Shown piece after piece: positions 51,617 through 60,134 of a stretch of DNA of 64,000 nt. The notes below the pieces were generated by a model. It made no database searches. It was not told the DNA's origin and saw nothing but the letters and a program-made list of their open reading frames with translations. Source of the stretch: Duganella aquatilis (GTDB lineage: Bacteria > Pseudomonadota > Gammaproteobacteria > Burkholderiales > Burkholderiaceae_D); contig NZ_WKJL01000013.1 in the NCBI RefSeq assembly GCF_009674565.1, positions 124,001-188,000 of the forward strand. The letters are read 5' to 3'. The translations under genes and the position numbers were made by a program. Every line of letters begins with the position of its first letter. The first letter of the stretch is position 1.

Positions 51617-51714
51617 GTTGTCATCCTTTGTAATGGAAAACTGGGATAACAATCAGGATAAAACCGCCGGCAGGCCGCGTACGGGCACAGTTCACGAGAA
51701 ATGCGGTGAGCACA

Positions 51715-51735
51715 GCGCACACGCCAGGTGTGCGC
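51715..51735. repeat. Hairpin upstream of cheW
   Basis: GCGCACAC-GCCAG-GTGTGCGC, a perfect 8-bp stem with a 5-nt loop, 34 bp beyond the stop of the GNAT gene at 51769. There is no T-run; it may help end the beta-lactamase/GNAT transcript or lie in the cheW leader. Confidence 0.6.
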
Positions 51736-51768
51736 CGAAGTCTAGCGACACGCAGATCAACGATATGA

Positions 51769-52263
51769 TCAAGATCGTCTGACCGGTATCAGTTCCATTT
51801 TCTGCAGGCGGATGTGTGGATGGCTGTCCAGCGCTTCCCACTGCGGCAGGAAGGTGAAGCCCAGCTTCCGGTAAAACGCCGCCGCGCGCCGGTTATCAGG
51901 ATCGACGTCGAGCAGGAGGCGCGGGTATGCGTGCGTCGTGGCGTGCTGTTTTACCGCTTCGACCAGGCGGCTGGCCGTCGGCGTGCCGCGCAGTGCCGGC
52001 GTCACCCACATGGCGATCAGCTCCAGTTCCCGCGCCGCATTGGGCACATGGGCGACGATGCCGACCGCCGTACCGCCATCGAACGCCAGCAGATAGCGCG
52101 CCGGCCCGCGCCCCGCCGCGCGGTCGCGCCATGCCTGGTCGGTGTAGGCGGCCGCGCTGGCGTGGCTGACGCCGAAGGCCAGCGGCGCATCCAGCAAGGC
52201 GGCCAGCCGTACCCGTTTCAGTTCGGGCCAGTCCTCTTCGGTGGCATATCGGATTTCGATCAC
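51769..52263 (-). CDS. GNAT family N-acetyltransferase
   Basis: A 164-residue GNAT enzyme (IEIRYATEEDWPELKRVRLAAL opening; motif A ELIAMWVTPALRGTPTASRLVEA; motif B LLLDVDPDNRRAAAFYRKLGF). The GTG at 52263 is chosen since the family begins there; the frame extends over the end of the beta-lactamase gene. It lies 28 bp downstream of that gene on the same strand, so co-expression is likely. Whether it acetylates an antibiotic or a protein is unknown. Confidence 0.8.
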   Translation of the reverse strand: MIEIRYATEEDWPELKRVRLAALLDAPLAFGVSHASAAAYTDQAWRDRAAGRGPARYLLAFDGGTAVGIVAHVPNAARELELIAMWVTPALRGTPTASRLVEAVKQHATTHAYPRLLLDVDPDNRRAAAFYRKLGFTFLPQWEALDSHPHIRLQKMELIPVRRS

Positions 52264-52291
52264 GGCGTATCGGGCCTGAACAGCGGCCCGC

Positions 52292-53173
52292 TCACCGGAA
52301 GGCCTCGATCGCCACCCTGGCGACTTCGCCATGGATTTCGGGCCGCAGCTTGTCGTCCTTGCCCGGCTGCGTCAGGTACACGGCCAGCACGATTGGCGCC
52401 CGCCCCGGCGGCCAGATGACGGCGATGTCGTTGACGCTGCCGTAGTCGCCGGCGCCGGTCTTGTCCGCGACCGTCCAGCCGGCCGGCACGCCGGCGCGGA
52501 TGCGGGTCGCGCCGGTGGTGTTCCCGACCATCCATTCCTTCAGCAGGCGGCGCTGCGGCGCCGGCAGCGCTTCGCCCAGCACCAGCTTGTGCAGCGAACG
52601 CGCCATGGACAGCGGCGTGGTGGTGTCGCGCGCATCGCCGGGGATGGCCGAGTTCAGCTCCGTCTCCCAGCGCTCCAGGCGGAATTCATTGTCGCCGATG
52701 GAGCGCGCATAGGCCGTGACGGCCACCGGGCCGCCGATCTGCTTCATCAGCAGATTGGCCGCCGCGTTGTCGCTGTATTGCAGCGTCGCCTCGCACAGCT
52801 CGGCCACCGCCATGCCTTCCGCCACGTGCTTGCTGGTGACCGGCGAGTTCGGCACCAGATCGCTCTTCTCATACTGGATGCGCTTTTTCAGCAGCGCCGG
52901 ATCGCGCGCCAGGATCGCGGCCGCCGCCATCATCTTGAAGGTGCTGCACATCGGGAAGCGCTCGTCGGCGCGGTAGGTCAGCTGCCGCCCATCCGCCGTG
53001 TTCAGCGCCGCCACGCCCAGCCGGCCGCCGGATTCCTTTTCCAGCCGCGCCAGCAACCCGGCCGGCGACATGGGCGTGGTGGTCGGCGCCTGATCCAGCA
53101 GATCGGCGGCGCGCGCCAGCGGCGTGCATGCCAGCGCCAGCAGCAGCGCACGGCGGGTTGTGAAATCGCTCAT
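52292..53173 (-). CDS. Class A beta-lactamase
   Basis: A 293-residue periplasmic serine beta-lactamase. Motifs: Ser77-Thr-Phe-Lys80 (Ambler S70xxK), SDN at 134 to 136, Glu172 in TELN (Ambler E166 of the omega loop) and KTG at 238 to 240. The export signal contains TTRRALLLALA, suggesting Tat. Cys76, just before the active serine, corresponds to Cys69, but the position after KTG reads Ala-Gly-Asp-Tyr without the partner Cys238 found in SME/KPC carbapenemases, so that disulfide is absent. No ampR-like gene adjoins it. The spectrum cannot be inferred from sequence alone. Confidence 0.93.
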   Translation of the reverse strand: MSDFTTRRALLLALACTPLARAADLLDQAPTTTPMSPAGLLARLEKESGGRLGVAALNTADGRQLTYRADERFPMCSTFKMMAAAAILARDPALLKKRIQYEKSDLVPNSPVTSKHVAEGMAVAELCEATLQYSDNAAANLLMKQIGGPVAVTAYARSIGDNEFRLERWETELNSAIPGDARDTTTPLSMARSLHKLVLGEALPAPQRRLLKEWMVGNTTGATRIRAGVPAGWTVADKTGAGDYGSVNDIAVIWPPGRAPIVLAVYLTQPGKDDKLRPEIHGEVARVAIEAFR

Positions 53174-53281
53174 CGGCCCACGAATAAGAGTTGAGTAAAA
53201 ATAAACATATCACACCTGTAGCAAAAAAGCCAAGCCTCAATTGCGCGCACGCCGATTGGCGGCGGCGGTAAACTCCTTCGC

Positions 53282-54784
53282 ATGGCTACTCAGGTTCTCA
53301 TCGTCGGCGCCGGTCCCACCGGCTTGGTGCTTGCCATTTCACTGGCAAGGCGCGGCGTTGCGGTCCGCATCATCGACAAGAACAGCGGGCCGGGCCAGGC
53401 CTCGCGCGCCATGGCCGTGCATGCGCGCACGCTGGAGTTCTACCGCCAGGTGGGCTTTGCCGATGCGGTACTCAGCCAGGGCATCAAGATCGACGCCATC
53501 CACCTGCGCGAGCACGGCGAGGACATCGCCGCGCTGCCGCTCGACGACATCGGCGCCGGCATCAGTCCCTATCCCTTCGTGCTGGCCTTCCCGCAGGACG
53601 ACCACGAACGCTTCCTGGTCGCCCAACTGCAGGCGGAGGGCGTGGCAGTGGAATGGAACACCGAGCTGGAATCCTTCACGCAGGACGAATGGGGCGTGCG
53701 CGCGGTGCTGGAACAGGACGGCGACCGCGTCGCCTGCAGCAGCGTCTATCTGTGCGGCTGCGACGGCGCCCGCAGCCGCGTGCGCGAATCGCTGCGGCTG
53801 ACCTTCAGCGGCGGCACCTACGACCACCTCTACTACGTGGCCGACGTGCAGACCGCCGGGCCGCCGAACCCGGACCTGCTGGCCCACCTCGGCGCCAACA
53901 CCTTTGCGCTGATGCTGCCGGTGCGCTCGCGCGGCATGCAGCGCCTGATCGGCATCATGCCGCCGGGCGTGCCGCCGGAGCCGGACTTCGAATCCGTGCG
54001 GCCGGTGCTGGAGCCGCTGCTGGGCATCAAGGTGGAACAGGTGAACTGGTTCTCCACCTACCGCGTGCACCACCGCGTGGCGGCGCGCTTCCGCGTCGAG
54101 CGCTGCTTCATCGCCGGCGACGCCGCCCACATCCACAGCCCGGCCGGCGGTCAGGGCATGAACACCGGCATCGGCGACGCCATCAACCTCGCCTGGAAAC
54201 TGGCCCACGTGCTGCAAGGCCGCGCCGACGCCAAACTGCTGGACACCTACGAGGCCGAACGCATCGTCTTCGCGCGCAAGCTGGTGGCCACCACCGACCG
54301 CGCCTTCCAGCTGATCGTGTCGCAGGGCGCGGGCGGACAACTGCTGCGCAGCTGGCTGCTGCCGCACGTGTTCCCGGTGCTGAGCGGCTTTGCCGCCGCG
54401 CGCCGCACCCTGTTCAAGACCCTGTCGCAGGTGCTGATCCATTATCCCGACAGTCCGCTCAGCGGTGGCCGCGCCGGCGACGTCATCGGCGGCGACCGGC
54501 TACCGTGGGTGCCGGATAATTTCGCACCGCTGCAAACGCTGGACTGGCAGCTGCACGTCTACGGCCAGACCGCTCCCCTGCTGGCCGCCGCCGCACAGGC
54601 GCTGCGCCTGCCGCTGCACGCCTGGCCGTGGAGCGACGCCGCCGCCCACGCCGGCCTGCTGGAGAACGCGGCCTACCTGGTGCGACCCGATATGCACGTG
54701 GCGCTGGCCCTGCCGCGCCAGGAGGTGGACGTGCTGCAGGAACTGGCCGCGCGCTTCGCGCTGCGATTCGCCGGCGATAGCTAA
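53282..54784 (+). CDS. FAD-dependent aromatic monooxygenase-like
   Basis: A 500-residue flavoprotein of the PheA/TfdB or PHBH family (FAD_binding_3). The dinucleotide motif VGAGPTGLVLAISLARRG begins at residue 8, the second FAD motif AGDAAHIHSPAGGQGMNTGIGDAINLAWKLA covers about 279 to 308 (recognised in shorter blocks), and a thioredoxin-like C-terminal region follows. Such enzymes hydroxylate phenolic or polyketide substrates with NAD(P)H. No catabolic partners adjoin it, so the substrate is open. It is divergent from the beta-lactamase gene across a 108-bp gap. Confidence 0.87.
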   Translation: MATQVLIVGAGPTGLVLAISLARRGVAVRIIDKNSGPGQASRAMAVHARTLEFYRQVGFADAVLSQGIKIDAIHLREHGEDIAALPLDDIGAGISPYPFVLAFPQDDHERFLVAQLQAEGVAVEWNTELESFTQDEWGVRAVLEQDGDRVACSSVYLCGCDGARSRVRESLRLTFSGGTYDHLYYVADVQTAGPPNPDLLAHLGANTFALMLPVRSRGMQRLIGIMPPGVPPEPDFESVRPVLEPLLGIKVEQVNWFSTYRVHHRVAARFRVERCFIAGDAAHIHSPAGGQGMNTGIGDAINLAWKLAHVLQGRADAKLLDTYEAERIVFARKLVATTDRAFQLIVSQGAGGQLLRSWLLPHVFPVLSGFAAARRTLFKTLSQVLIHYPDSPLSGGRAGDVIGGDRLPWVPDNFAPLQTLDWQLHVYGQTAPLLAAAAQALRLPLHAWPWSDAAAHAGLLENAAYLVRPDMHVALALPRQEVDVLQELAARFALRFAGDS

Positions 54785-54790
54785 AAGCCA

Positions 54791-54820
54791 TTGACATGCC
54801 GCCGGAGGGCAAGCTAAGGT
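54791..54820 (+). promoter_or_regulatory. Putative sigma-70 promoter of the DUF885 gene
   Basis: -35 TTGACA (54791-54796), 18-bp spacer and -10 TAAGGT (54815-54820), 44 bp before the ATG at 54864. Read by eye. Confidence 0.5.
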
Positions 54821-54863
54821 CAGCGTCGCGCTGATTCTTTACCTTACCCAATCAAAGGATGCC

Positions 54864-56729
54864 ATGAGTCTTCAAAACCCTTCCCGCCGCGACCTGCTGC
54901 TGGCCGCCCTTTCCGCCACCGCCGTCAATGCCGTTCCTGGTTTCGCCTGGGCCGCCGCCTCGCCGGCCGACGCCAGCTTCGCCAAGCTGCTGGACGATAT
55001 CGCGGATGAAGTGCTGCGCCTGTCGCCGACCGGCGCCACCGGCCTTGGCCTCGACAAGGACGCGCGCGCCGCGCTGAAGTCGCAGCTGGAAGACATCTCC
55101 GCCGCCGGCGACGAAGCCTGGGCCAAGGAAGTGAAGTCGATTCAAACCCGCCTGCGCGGCGTCAACCGCGCGAGCCTGAGCGCCGATGCGCAAACCCGCT
55201 ACGACACCGTGGCCTACGCCGCCGAATCCGGCGTGCAGGGCCTGCGCTTCCCGTTCGGCGGCGCCGCCAGCGGCTTCAATGGCGGCACCGCGCCCTTCCC
55301 TGTCACGCAGCAGGACGGCGCGCTGACCCGCATTCCGGAATTCCTCGATTCGCAGCACCAGATCGCCAACGCGGCCGACGCCGAAGCCTACCTGGCCCGT
55401 CTGGCCGCCATGGCCAGGATGCTGGACCAGGAAACCGCCCGCATCGCCGAGCAGTCGGCCAAGGGCATCGCGCCGCCGGACTTCATCTGCAAGACCGCGC
55501 TGGGCCAGTTGCAGGACTTCCGCAAGACCGCGCCGGCCGAGCAAAAGCTGGTGACCTCGATCACCGAGCGCACGCAAAAGCAGAACATCGCCGGCGACTG
55601 GCACGCGCGCGCGCTGAAACTGGTGGAAGGTTCGGTCTACCCGGCGCTGGAACGCCAGATCGCCACCTTCAGCCAGGCCGCCGCCAAGGCCACCAATGTC
55701 GCCGGCGTGCACCGCCTGCCGGACGGCGCGGCCTATTATGAATGGGCGCTGCGCCTGGGCACCTCGACCACCCACGGCGCCAGGGAAATCCACGCCATCG
55801 GCCTGGAACAGAACAAGCAGCTGCAGGCGCGCATCGACGCCATCCTGAAAAAGCAAGGCATCACGCAGGGCAGCGTCGGCCAGCGCTTGCTCGGCCTGTC
55901 GAAAGACCCGAGCCGCTTCTACGCCGACGACGACAAGGGCCGCGAACAGCTGATCGCCTACTGCAACGAGCGCGTGGCGGCGGTGCGCAAGCTGATGCCG
56001 CAGATCTCGCACCTGGACCTGAAAGTGCCGCTGCAGATCAAGCGCGTGCCGGTCGATATCGAAGCCGGCGCGCCGCTGGGCTATATGAACTTCGCTTCGC
56101 TGGACGGCTCGCGCCCGGCCATCTATTACATCAACCTGAAGTCGACCACGCTGTGGCCGAAGTCGGAAATCTCGACGCTGACCGCGCACGAAGGCATTCC
56201 GGGCCACGCCTGGCAAGGCGCCTACCTGGCCGAGCACCATGACGAGCTGCCGCTGATCTCCTCGCTGATCGGCTTCAACGCCTTTGTCGAAGGCTGGGCG
56301 CTGTATGCGGAACAGTTGGTCGACGAATTCGGCCTGTATGCCAACGATCCGTTCAGCCAGATCGGCTACCTGCAGGCGCAGCAGTTCCGCGCCTGCCGCT
56401 TGGTGGTGGACACCGGCATGCACGCGATGAAGTGGACGCGCGAACAGGCGATCCGCTTCCTGGTCGAGAACACCGGCCGCGGCCAGCAGGCCATGACCAG
56501 CGAGATCGACCGCTACACGGTATCGCCGGGCCAGGCCTGCGGCTACAAGATGGGCCACAACGAAATCCTGCGCCAGCGCGACCGCGCCAAGCAGGCGCTG
56601 GGCGGCAAATTCGACCTGGCCGGCTTCAACGACGCGCTGGTGCAAAGCTGCGGCGTGCCGCTGACAGTGCTGCCGACGGTGATCGATCGCTACATCGGCG
56701 CACAACGCGCTAAACAACAGAAGGCATAA
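54864..56729 (+). CDS. DUF885 family exported protein
   Basis: A 621-residue DUF885 protein with a twin-arginine-type signal (SRRDLLLAALSATAVNA). The family hallmark HEGIPGH starts at His442 and suggests a gluzincin-like metallopeptidase fold; a downstream glutamate-rich helix FVEGWALYAEQL fits the third metal ligand. Peptidase activity has been proposed for the family but the physiological substrate is not established. Start follows CAAAGGATGCC. It is followed after 49 bp by the D-amino-acid dehydrogenase gene on the same strand; joint processing of D-amino-acid peptides is an untested idea. Confidence 0.88.
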   Translation: MSLQNPSRRDLLLAALSATAVNAVPGFAWAAASPADASFAKLLDDIADEVLRLSPTGATGLGLDKDARAALKSQLEDISAAGDEAWAKEVKSIQTRLRGVNRASLSADAQTRYDTVAYAAESGVQGLRFPFGGAASGFNGGTAPFPVTQQDGALTRIPEFLDSQHQIANAADAEAYLARLAAMARMLDQETARIAEQSAKGIAPPDFICKTALGQLQDFRKTAPAEQKLVTSITERTQKQNIAGDWHARALKLVEGSVYPALERQIATFSQAAAKATNVAGVHRLPDGAAYYEWALRLGTSTTHGAREIHAIGLEQNKQLQARIDAILKKQGITQGSVGQRLLGLSKDPSRFYADDDKGREQLIAYCNERVAAVRKLMPQISHLDLKVPLQIKRVPVDIEAGAPLGYMNFASLDGSRPAIYYINLKSTTLWPKSEISTLTAHEGIPGHAWQGAYLAEHHDELPLISSLIGFNAFVEGWALYAEQLVDEFGLYANDPFSQIGYLQAQQFRACRLVVDTGMHAMKWTREQAIRFLVENTGRGQQAMTSEIDRYTVSPGQACGYKMGHNEILRQRDRAKQALGGKFDLAGFNDALVQSCGVPLTVLPTVIDRYIGAQRAKQQKA

Positions 56730-56778
56730 AAAGTCGTTTATAGGGCCATGGTTTTCTTGTAAGCTTGTTATTCAAATC

Positions 56779-58038
56779 ATGAAAACCATCGCCATCATCG
56801 GCGGCGGCGTCACCGGCGTGACGACCGCCTATGCCCTCGCCAAGCGCGGCTTCGCCGTCACCCTGCTGGAGCGTCATCGCTATGCGGCGATGGAAACCTC
56901 GTATGCCAACGGCGGCCAGCTGTCCGCCTCCAACGCCGAGGTGTGGAACCACCGCGCCACCATAGTCAAGGCGCTGCAGTGGATGCTGCGCAGCGATGCG
57001 CCGCTGCTGGTGCATCCGCATCCCACCTGGCACAAGCTGTCCTGGTTCGCCGAATTCGTCTCGGCCATGCCCAACTACCACCGCAACACCATCGCCCTCG
57101 CGCGCATGGCGGTGGCGGCGCGCGACCACCTGTTCCAGTGGGCCGACGACGAAGGCATCGAATTCGACCTGCAACGGCGCGGCATCCTGCACATCCACCG
57201 CGACCGCGCGGAGTTCGAGCACGCGGTGACCGTCACCAAACTGCTGGAACGCGGCGGCGTGCCGCGCCGCGCCGTCACGCCGGACGAGATGCGCGCGATC
57301 GAGCCGGCGCTGCAAGGCGCCTGCTACGGCGGCCATTACACCCAGAGCGACAGCAGCGGCGACATCCACAAATTCACCACCGGCCTGGCGCTGGCCGCCC
57401 AGCGTCACGGCGCGCAGCTGCGCTACCAGCAGCAGGTGGTGCAGCTGAACGCCGGCGCGGGGGGCGTCGACGTCACCGTGCTGCAAGGCGACAGCGCCGA
57501 CACCAGCCGCTACGACGCGGTGGTGGTATGCGCCGGCGCCGCCAGCCGCGATCTCGCCGCGCAACTGGGCGACAGCGTCAACGTCTATCCGGTCAAAGGC
57601 TATTCGGTCACCGTGCACCTGGAAGACGCGGCCAGCCGCGCCGCCGCGCCCACCGTCAGCCTGGTGGACGACACGGTCAAGCTGGTGTGCAGCCGCCTGG
57701 GCGCGGACCGGCTGCGGGTGGCCGGCACCGCCGAATTCCACGGCCATAACCGCGACATCCGCGCCGACCGCATCGCGCCGTTGACTGACTGGGTGCAATA
57801 CAACTTCCCGGAGGTCAGCACGCGCAGCATCACGCCATGGGCCGGACTGCGGCCGATGATGCCGGATCTGCTGCCGCGCGTCGGTCCCGGAAAGGCGCCG
57901 GGCGTGTTTTACAACACCGGCCACGGCCACCTGGGCTGGACTTTATCGGCCGCCACGGCGGACATGGTGGCCAGCGCCATCTCTTCCTCTTGGGAGGCTG
58001 TGCGGCAACGCACCGCCAGCCCCTTGAAAATGGCGTAA
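56779..58038 (+). CDS. dadA: D-amino-acid dehydrogenase
   Basis: A 419-residue FAD-dependent DAO-family dehydrogenase that deaminates D-amino acids and passes electrons to the respiratory chain. The ADP-binding IIGGGVTGVTTAYALAKRG starts at residue 5. The ETSYANGGQLSASNAEVW block is the DadA active-site region, and TPWAGLRPMMPDLLPRVG and FYNTGHGHLGWTLSAATADMVA are the C-terminal FAD motifs. No alanine racemase gene adjoins it, so catabolism of substrates other than L-alanine is possible. No clear Shine-Dalgarno precedes the start. Confidence 0.92.
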   Translation: MKTIAIIGGGVTGVTTAYALAKRGFAVTLLERHRYAAMETSYANGGQLSASNAEVWNHRATIVKALQWMLRSDAPLLVHPHPTWHKLSWFAEFVSAMPNYHRNTIALARMAVAARDHLFQWADDEGIEFDLQRRGILHIHRDRAEFEHAVTVTKLLERGGVPRRAVTPDEMRAIEPALQGACYGGHYTQSDSSGDIHKFTTGLALAAQRHGAQLRYQQQVVQLNAGAGGVDVTVLQGDSADTSRYDAVVVCAGAASRDLAAQLGDSVNVYPVKGYSVTVHLEDAASRAAAPTVSLVDDTVKLVCSRLGADRLRVAGTAEFHGHNRDIRADRIAPLTDWVQYNFPEVSTRSITPWAGLRPMMPDLLPRVGPGKAPGVFYNTGHGHLGWTLSAATADMVASAISSSWEAVRQRTASPLKMA

Positions 58039-58079
58039 ACTGCCATCATCTTAGGCCTGTCTTCACTAGGAGGTATGAC

Positions 58080-59021
58080 ATGACGGCGAAATCCATTGCA
58101 CGTATTACTTTGCTGGCCGGCGCCCTGGCGCTGGCCGCCCCCGTATTTGCCGCCGAACCGACCATCCAGGAGGTGTACGCGGCAGCCAACGCCGGCAAGT
58201 TCGCCGAGGCGCAATCCATGATGGACCAGGTGCTGGCGGCGCATCCGAAGAGCGCCAACGCACACTTCGTGGAGGCCGAACTGCTGGCAAAACAAGGCAA
58301 GTTCGCCGCCGCGCAAACCTCGCTGGCCAAGGCGGAAGAGCTGGCGCCCGGCCTGCCCAAGGTCAAGCCTGAAGCCGTGACCAAGCTGCGCGCGCTGCTG
58401 GCGGAAGGCCAGAAAGCCGACTATACGCAGAAACGCAGCAGCAATAACAGCGGCGGCGCCGCCAACTACGGCAGCGGCGGCTATGCCAACGCGCCGCAGA
58501 GCAGCGGCATCGGCTTCGGCGGCATCCTGATCATCGGCCTGGGCCTGGCGGGTTTTATCTGGCTGGCGACGCGCTTCATGCAGCGCCGCCAGCAGCAGGG
58601 AGCTGCTAACGACGGCTACAATCCGGCAGGCTACAACCCTGGCGCGGCGCCGGGCTACCCTCCGGGCGGCTATCCGCAACAAGGCGGCTACCCGCAACCG
58701 GGTTATGGCCAGCCTGGCTACGGCCAGCCGCAGCAGCCTGGCATGGGTTCGCGCATCATGGGCGGCCTGGCGACCGGCGCCGCGGTGGGTGCGGGTATCG
58801 TGGCCGGCGAAGCGATCGCGCGCCAGTTCACCGGTGGTCATGATTCGGGCAGCGCCAACGCCGCGCCGCGCAACGACATCGTCTACGACGATCCGGCCGC
58901 GCGCGACGACCTGCTGCGCCGCGACGACATGGGCGGCAACGACTTTGGCGTCAGCGGCGGCTGGGACGACGGCGGTTCCGGCGGCGGCGACAGCGGCGGC
59001 GGTGGCGGCGACTGGGATTAA
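58080..59021 (+). CDS. TPR protein with single membrane helix and Gly/Pro-rich tail
   Basis: A 313-residue exported or membrane protein. Signal peptide 1 to 24, then two tetratricopeptide-like repeats (about residues 27 to 105), a low-complexity Ser/Gly/Asn linker, one membrane helix (about 142 to 165, GFGGILIIGLGLAGFIWLATRF), a Gly-Tyr-Pro-Gln repeat region (about 175 to 220), a glycine-zipper-like stretch GLATGAAVGAGIVAGEA, and a tail that is extremely Gly/Asp rich. ATG at 58080 follows AGGAGG; an overlapping ATG at 58075 is closed at once by a stop. Function unknown. Confidence 0.82.
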   Translation: MTAKSIARITLLAGALALAAPVFAAEPTIQEVYAAANAGKFAEAQSMMDQVLAAHPKSANAHFVEAELLAKQGKFAAAQTSLAKAEELAPGLPKVKPEAVTKLRALLAEGQKADYTQKRSSNNSGGAANYGSGGYANAPQSSGIGFGGILIIGLGLAGFIWLATRFMQRRQQQGAANDGYNPAGYNPGAAPGYPPGGYPQQGGYPQPGYGQPGYGQPQQPGMGSRIMGGLATGAAVGAGIVAGEAIARQFTGGHDSGSANAAPRNDIVYDDPAARDDLLRRDDMGGNDFGVSGGWDDGGSGGGDSGGGGGDWD

Positions 59022-59050
59022 TCCCCTGTCGCTACACCGATAGCATCACC

Positions 59051-60022
59051 TCACGGGGCGCGGCGTTCGCCCGCCCCGGCTGCCTCCATCGCCAGGTCCC
59101 AATACGGCGGACTGCCGAAATACTCCTTCATATGACGTATCAACAGCTGTGCCTTGGCCTGGTTCGAGCGCCCCGGCATGTGCACCGCGTGGATCGCCGA
59201 TTCGCCCGGATCGCGGCGCGGCTCGATCGCACCGCGTTCGATCGGGTCCATCGGAAACACCGGCACCAGCTGGCCGGCCACGATGGCGTCGCTGGTCAGC
59301 CAGTTGGCCAGGTGGACGATGCCGGCGCCGCCGATGGCCGCATGCAGCAGCGAATCGGTGTCGTCGCAGCGCAGCTTGCCCCTGACCGCCAGCGGCTGGC
59401 CGCCGTTGACGCCGTCGAAACGCCACCAGCCGCGCGGCGGCAGGCGTCCGCTCACGGTCAGGCATTGATGGTCGAGCAGGTCCTCCGGCGTTTTCGGCCA
59501 GCCGTGCCGCGCCAGATAGGCCGGGCTGGCGGCCACCACGCGGTTCTGTCCGGCAATCCGCGTTGCCACCAGGTCGCTGGCTTTCAGCACGCCGGCGCGC
59601 ACCGCCACGTCCACGCGCTGCGCCGCCAGGTCCACCACGTCGTCGCTGACGTGCAGGTCGACTTCGATCAGCGGGTAGCGCTGCAGAAAGGCAGCGACGG
59701 CCGGCGCCACGTGCAGGCGGCCGAACGCGGCCGGCGCGGTCACCGTCAGCAGGCCGCGCGGTTCGCTGTCCAGCTCCTGCACCGCGCTCTTGCCCTCGGC
59801 CAGCTCGGCCAGGATGTTGCGGGCGCGGGGCAAAAAGCGTTCGCCCGCATCGGTTACAATCACCTGCCGTGAGCTGCGCAACAGCAGCCGCGCGCCAAGC
59901 TCTTCTTCCAGCGCATCGATCTTGCGGGACACCGACGATACCGCCATTTCCAGATGCGCAGCGGCCTTGGACAGGCTACCCAGCTCGACGACGGTGACAA
60001 AGCATTGCAATGCATCGATCAT
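59051..60022 (-). CDS. LysR-type transcriptional regulator
   Basis: A 323-residue LysR regulator. Winged helix residues 1 to 60 (ALQCFVTVVELGSLSKAAAHLEMAVSSVSRKIDALEEELGARLL read in blocks), then an effector domain of the CrgA/AaeR-like group that often controls a divergent enzyme gene. Divergent from the metallo-beta-lactamase-fold gene across 112 bp with a 17-bp palindromic LysR box. Effector unknown. Confidence 0.92.
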   Translation of the reverse strand: MIDALQCFVTVVELGSLSKAAAHLEMAVSSVSRKIDALEEELGARLLLRSSRQVIVTDAGERFLPRARNILAELAEGKSAVQELDSEPRGLLTVTAPAAFGRLHVAPAVAAFLQRYPLIEVDLHVSDDVVDLAAQRVDVAVRAGVLKASDLVATRIAGQNRVVAASPAYLARHGWPKTPEDLLDHQCLTVSGRLPPRGWWRFDGVNGGQPLAVRGKLRCDDTDSLLHAAIGGAGIVHLANWLTSDAIVAGQLVPVFPMDPIERGAIEPRRDPGESAIHAVHMPGRSNQAKAQLLIRHMKEYFGSPPYWDLAMEAAGAGERRAP

Positions 60023-60034
60023 GTCTTCTCCATG

Positions 60035-60051
60035 TTTGCGAATTTCGCAAA
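60035..60051. promoter_or_regulatory. Palindromic LysR box (T-N11-A)
   Basis: TTTGCGAA-T-TTCGCAAA, a perfect palindrome with 8-bp arms containing the LysR T-N11-A core (60037 to 60049), in the divergent region 13 bp from the LysR start. A related half-palindrome TTTGCAAA lies at 60084-60091 nearer the hydrolase gene, like a recognition/activation pair. Confidence 0.75.
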
Positions 60052-60134
60052 GACAATTTGCCTTTTTTCATATTGTGCCATTTTTTGCAAAGATGCATAC
60101 TTCGTTCATCTCTGAATCTTTAAGGACGCAAACC

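Noticed and set aside
58600..59020. Tandem-repeat-like DNA encoding Gly-Tyr-Pro-Gln and Gly/Asp runs, considered as a CRISPR or structural DNA repeat
   Set aside because: The repeats follow codon triplets in one frame, vary in length and have no spacer structure, so they are protein low complexity.
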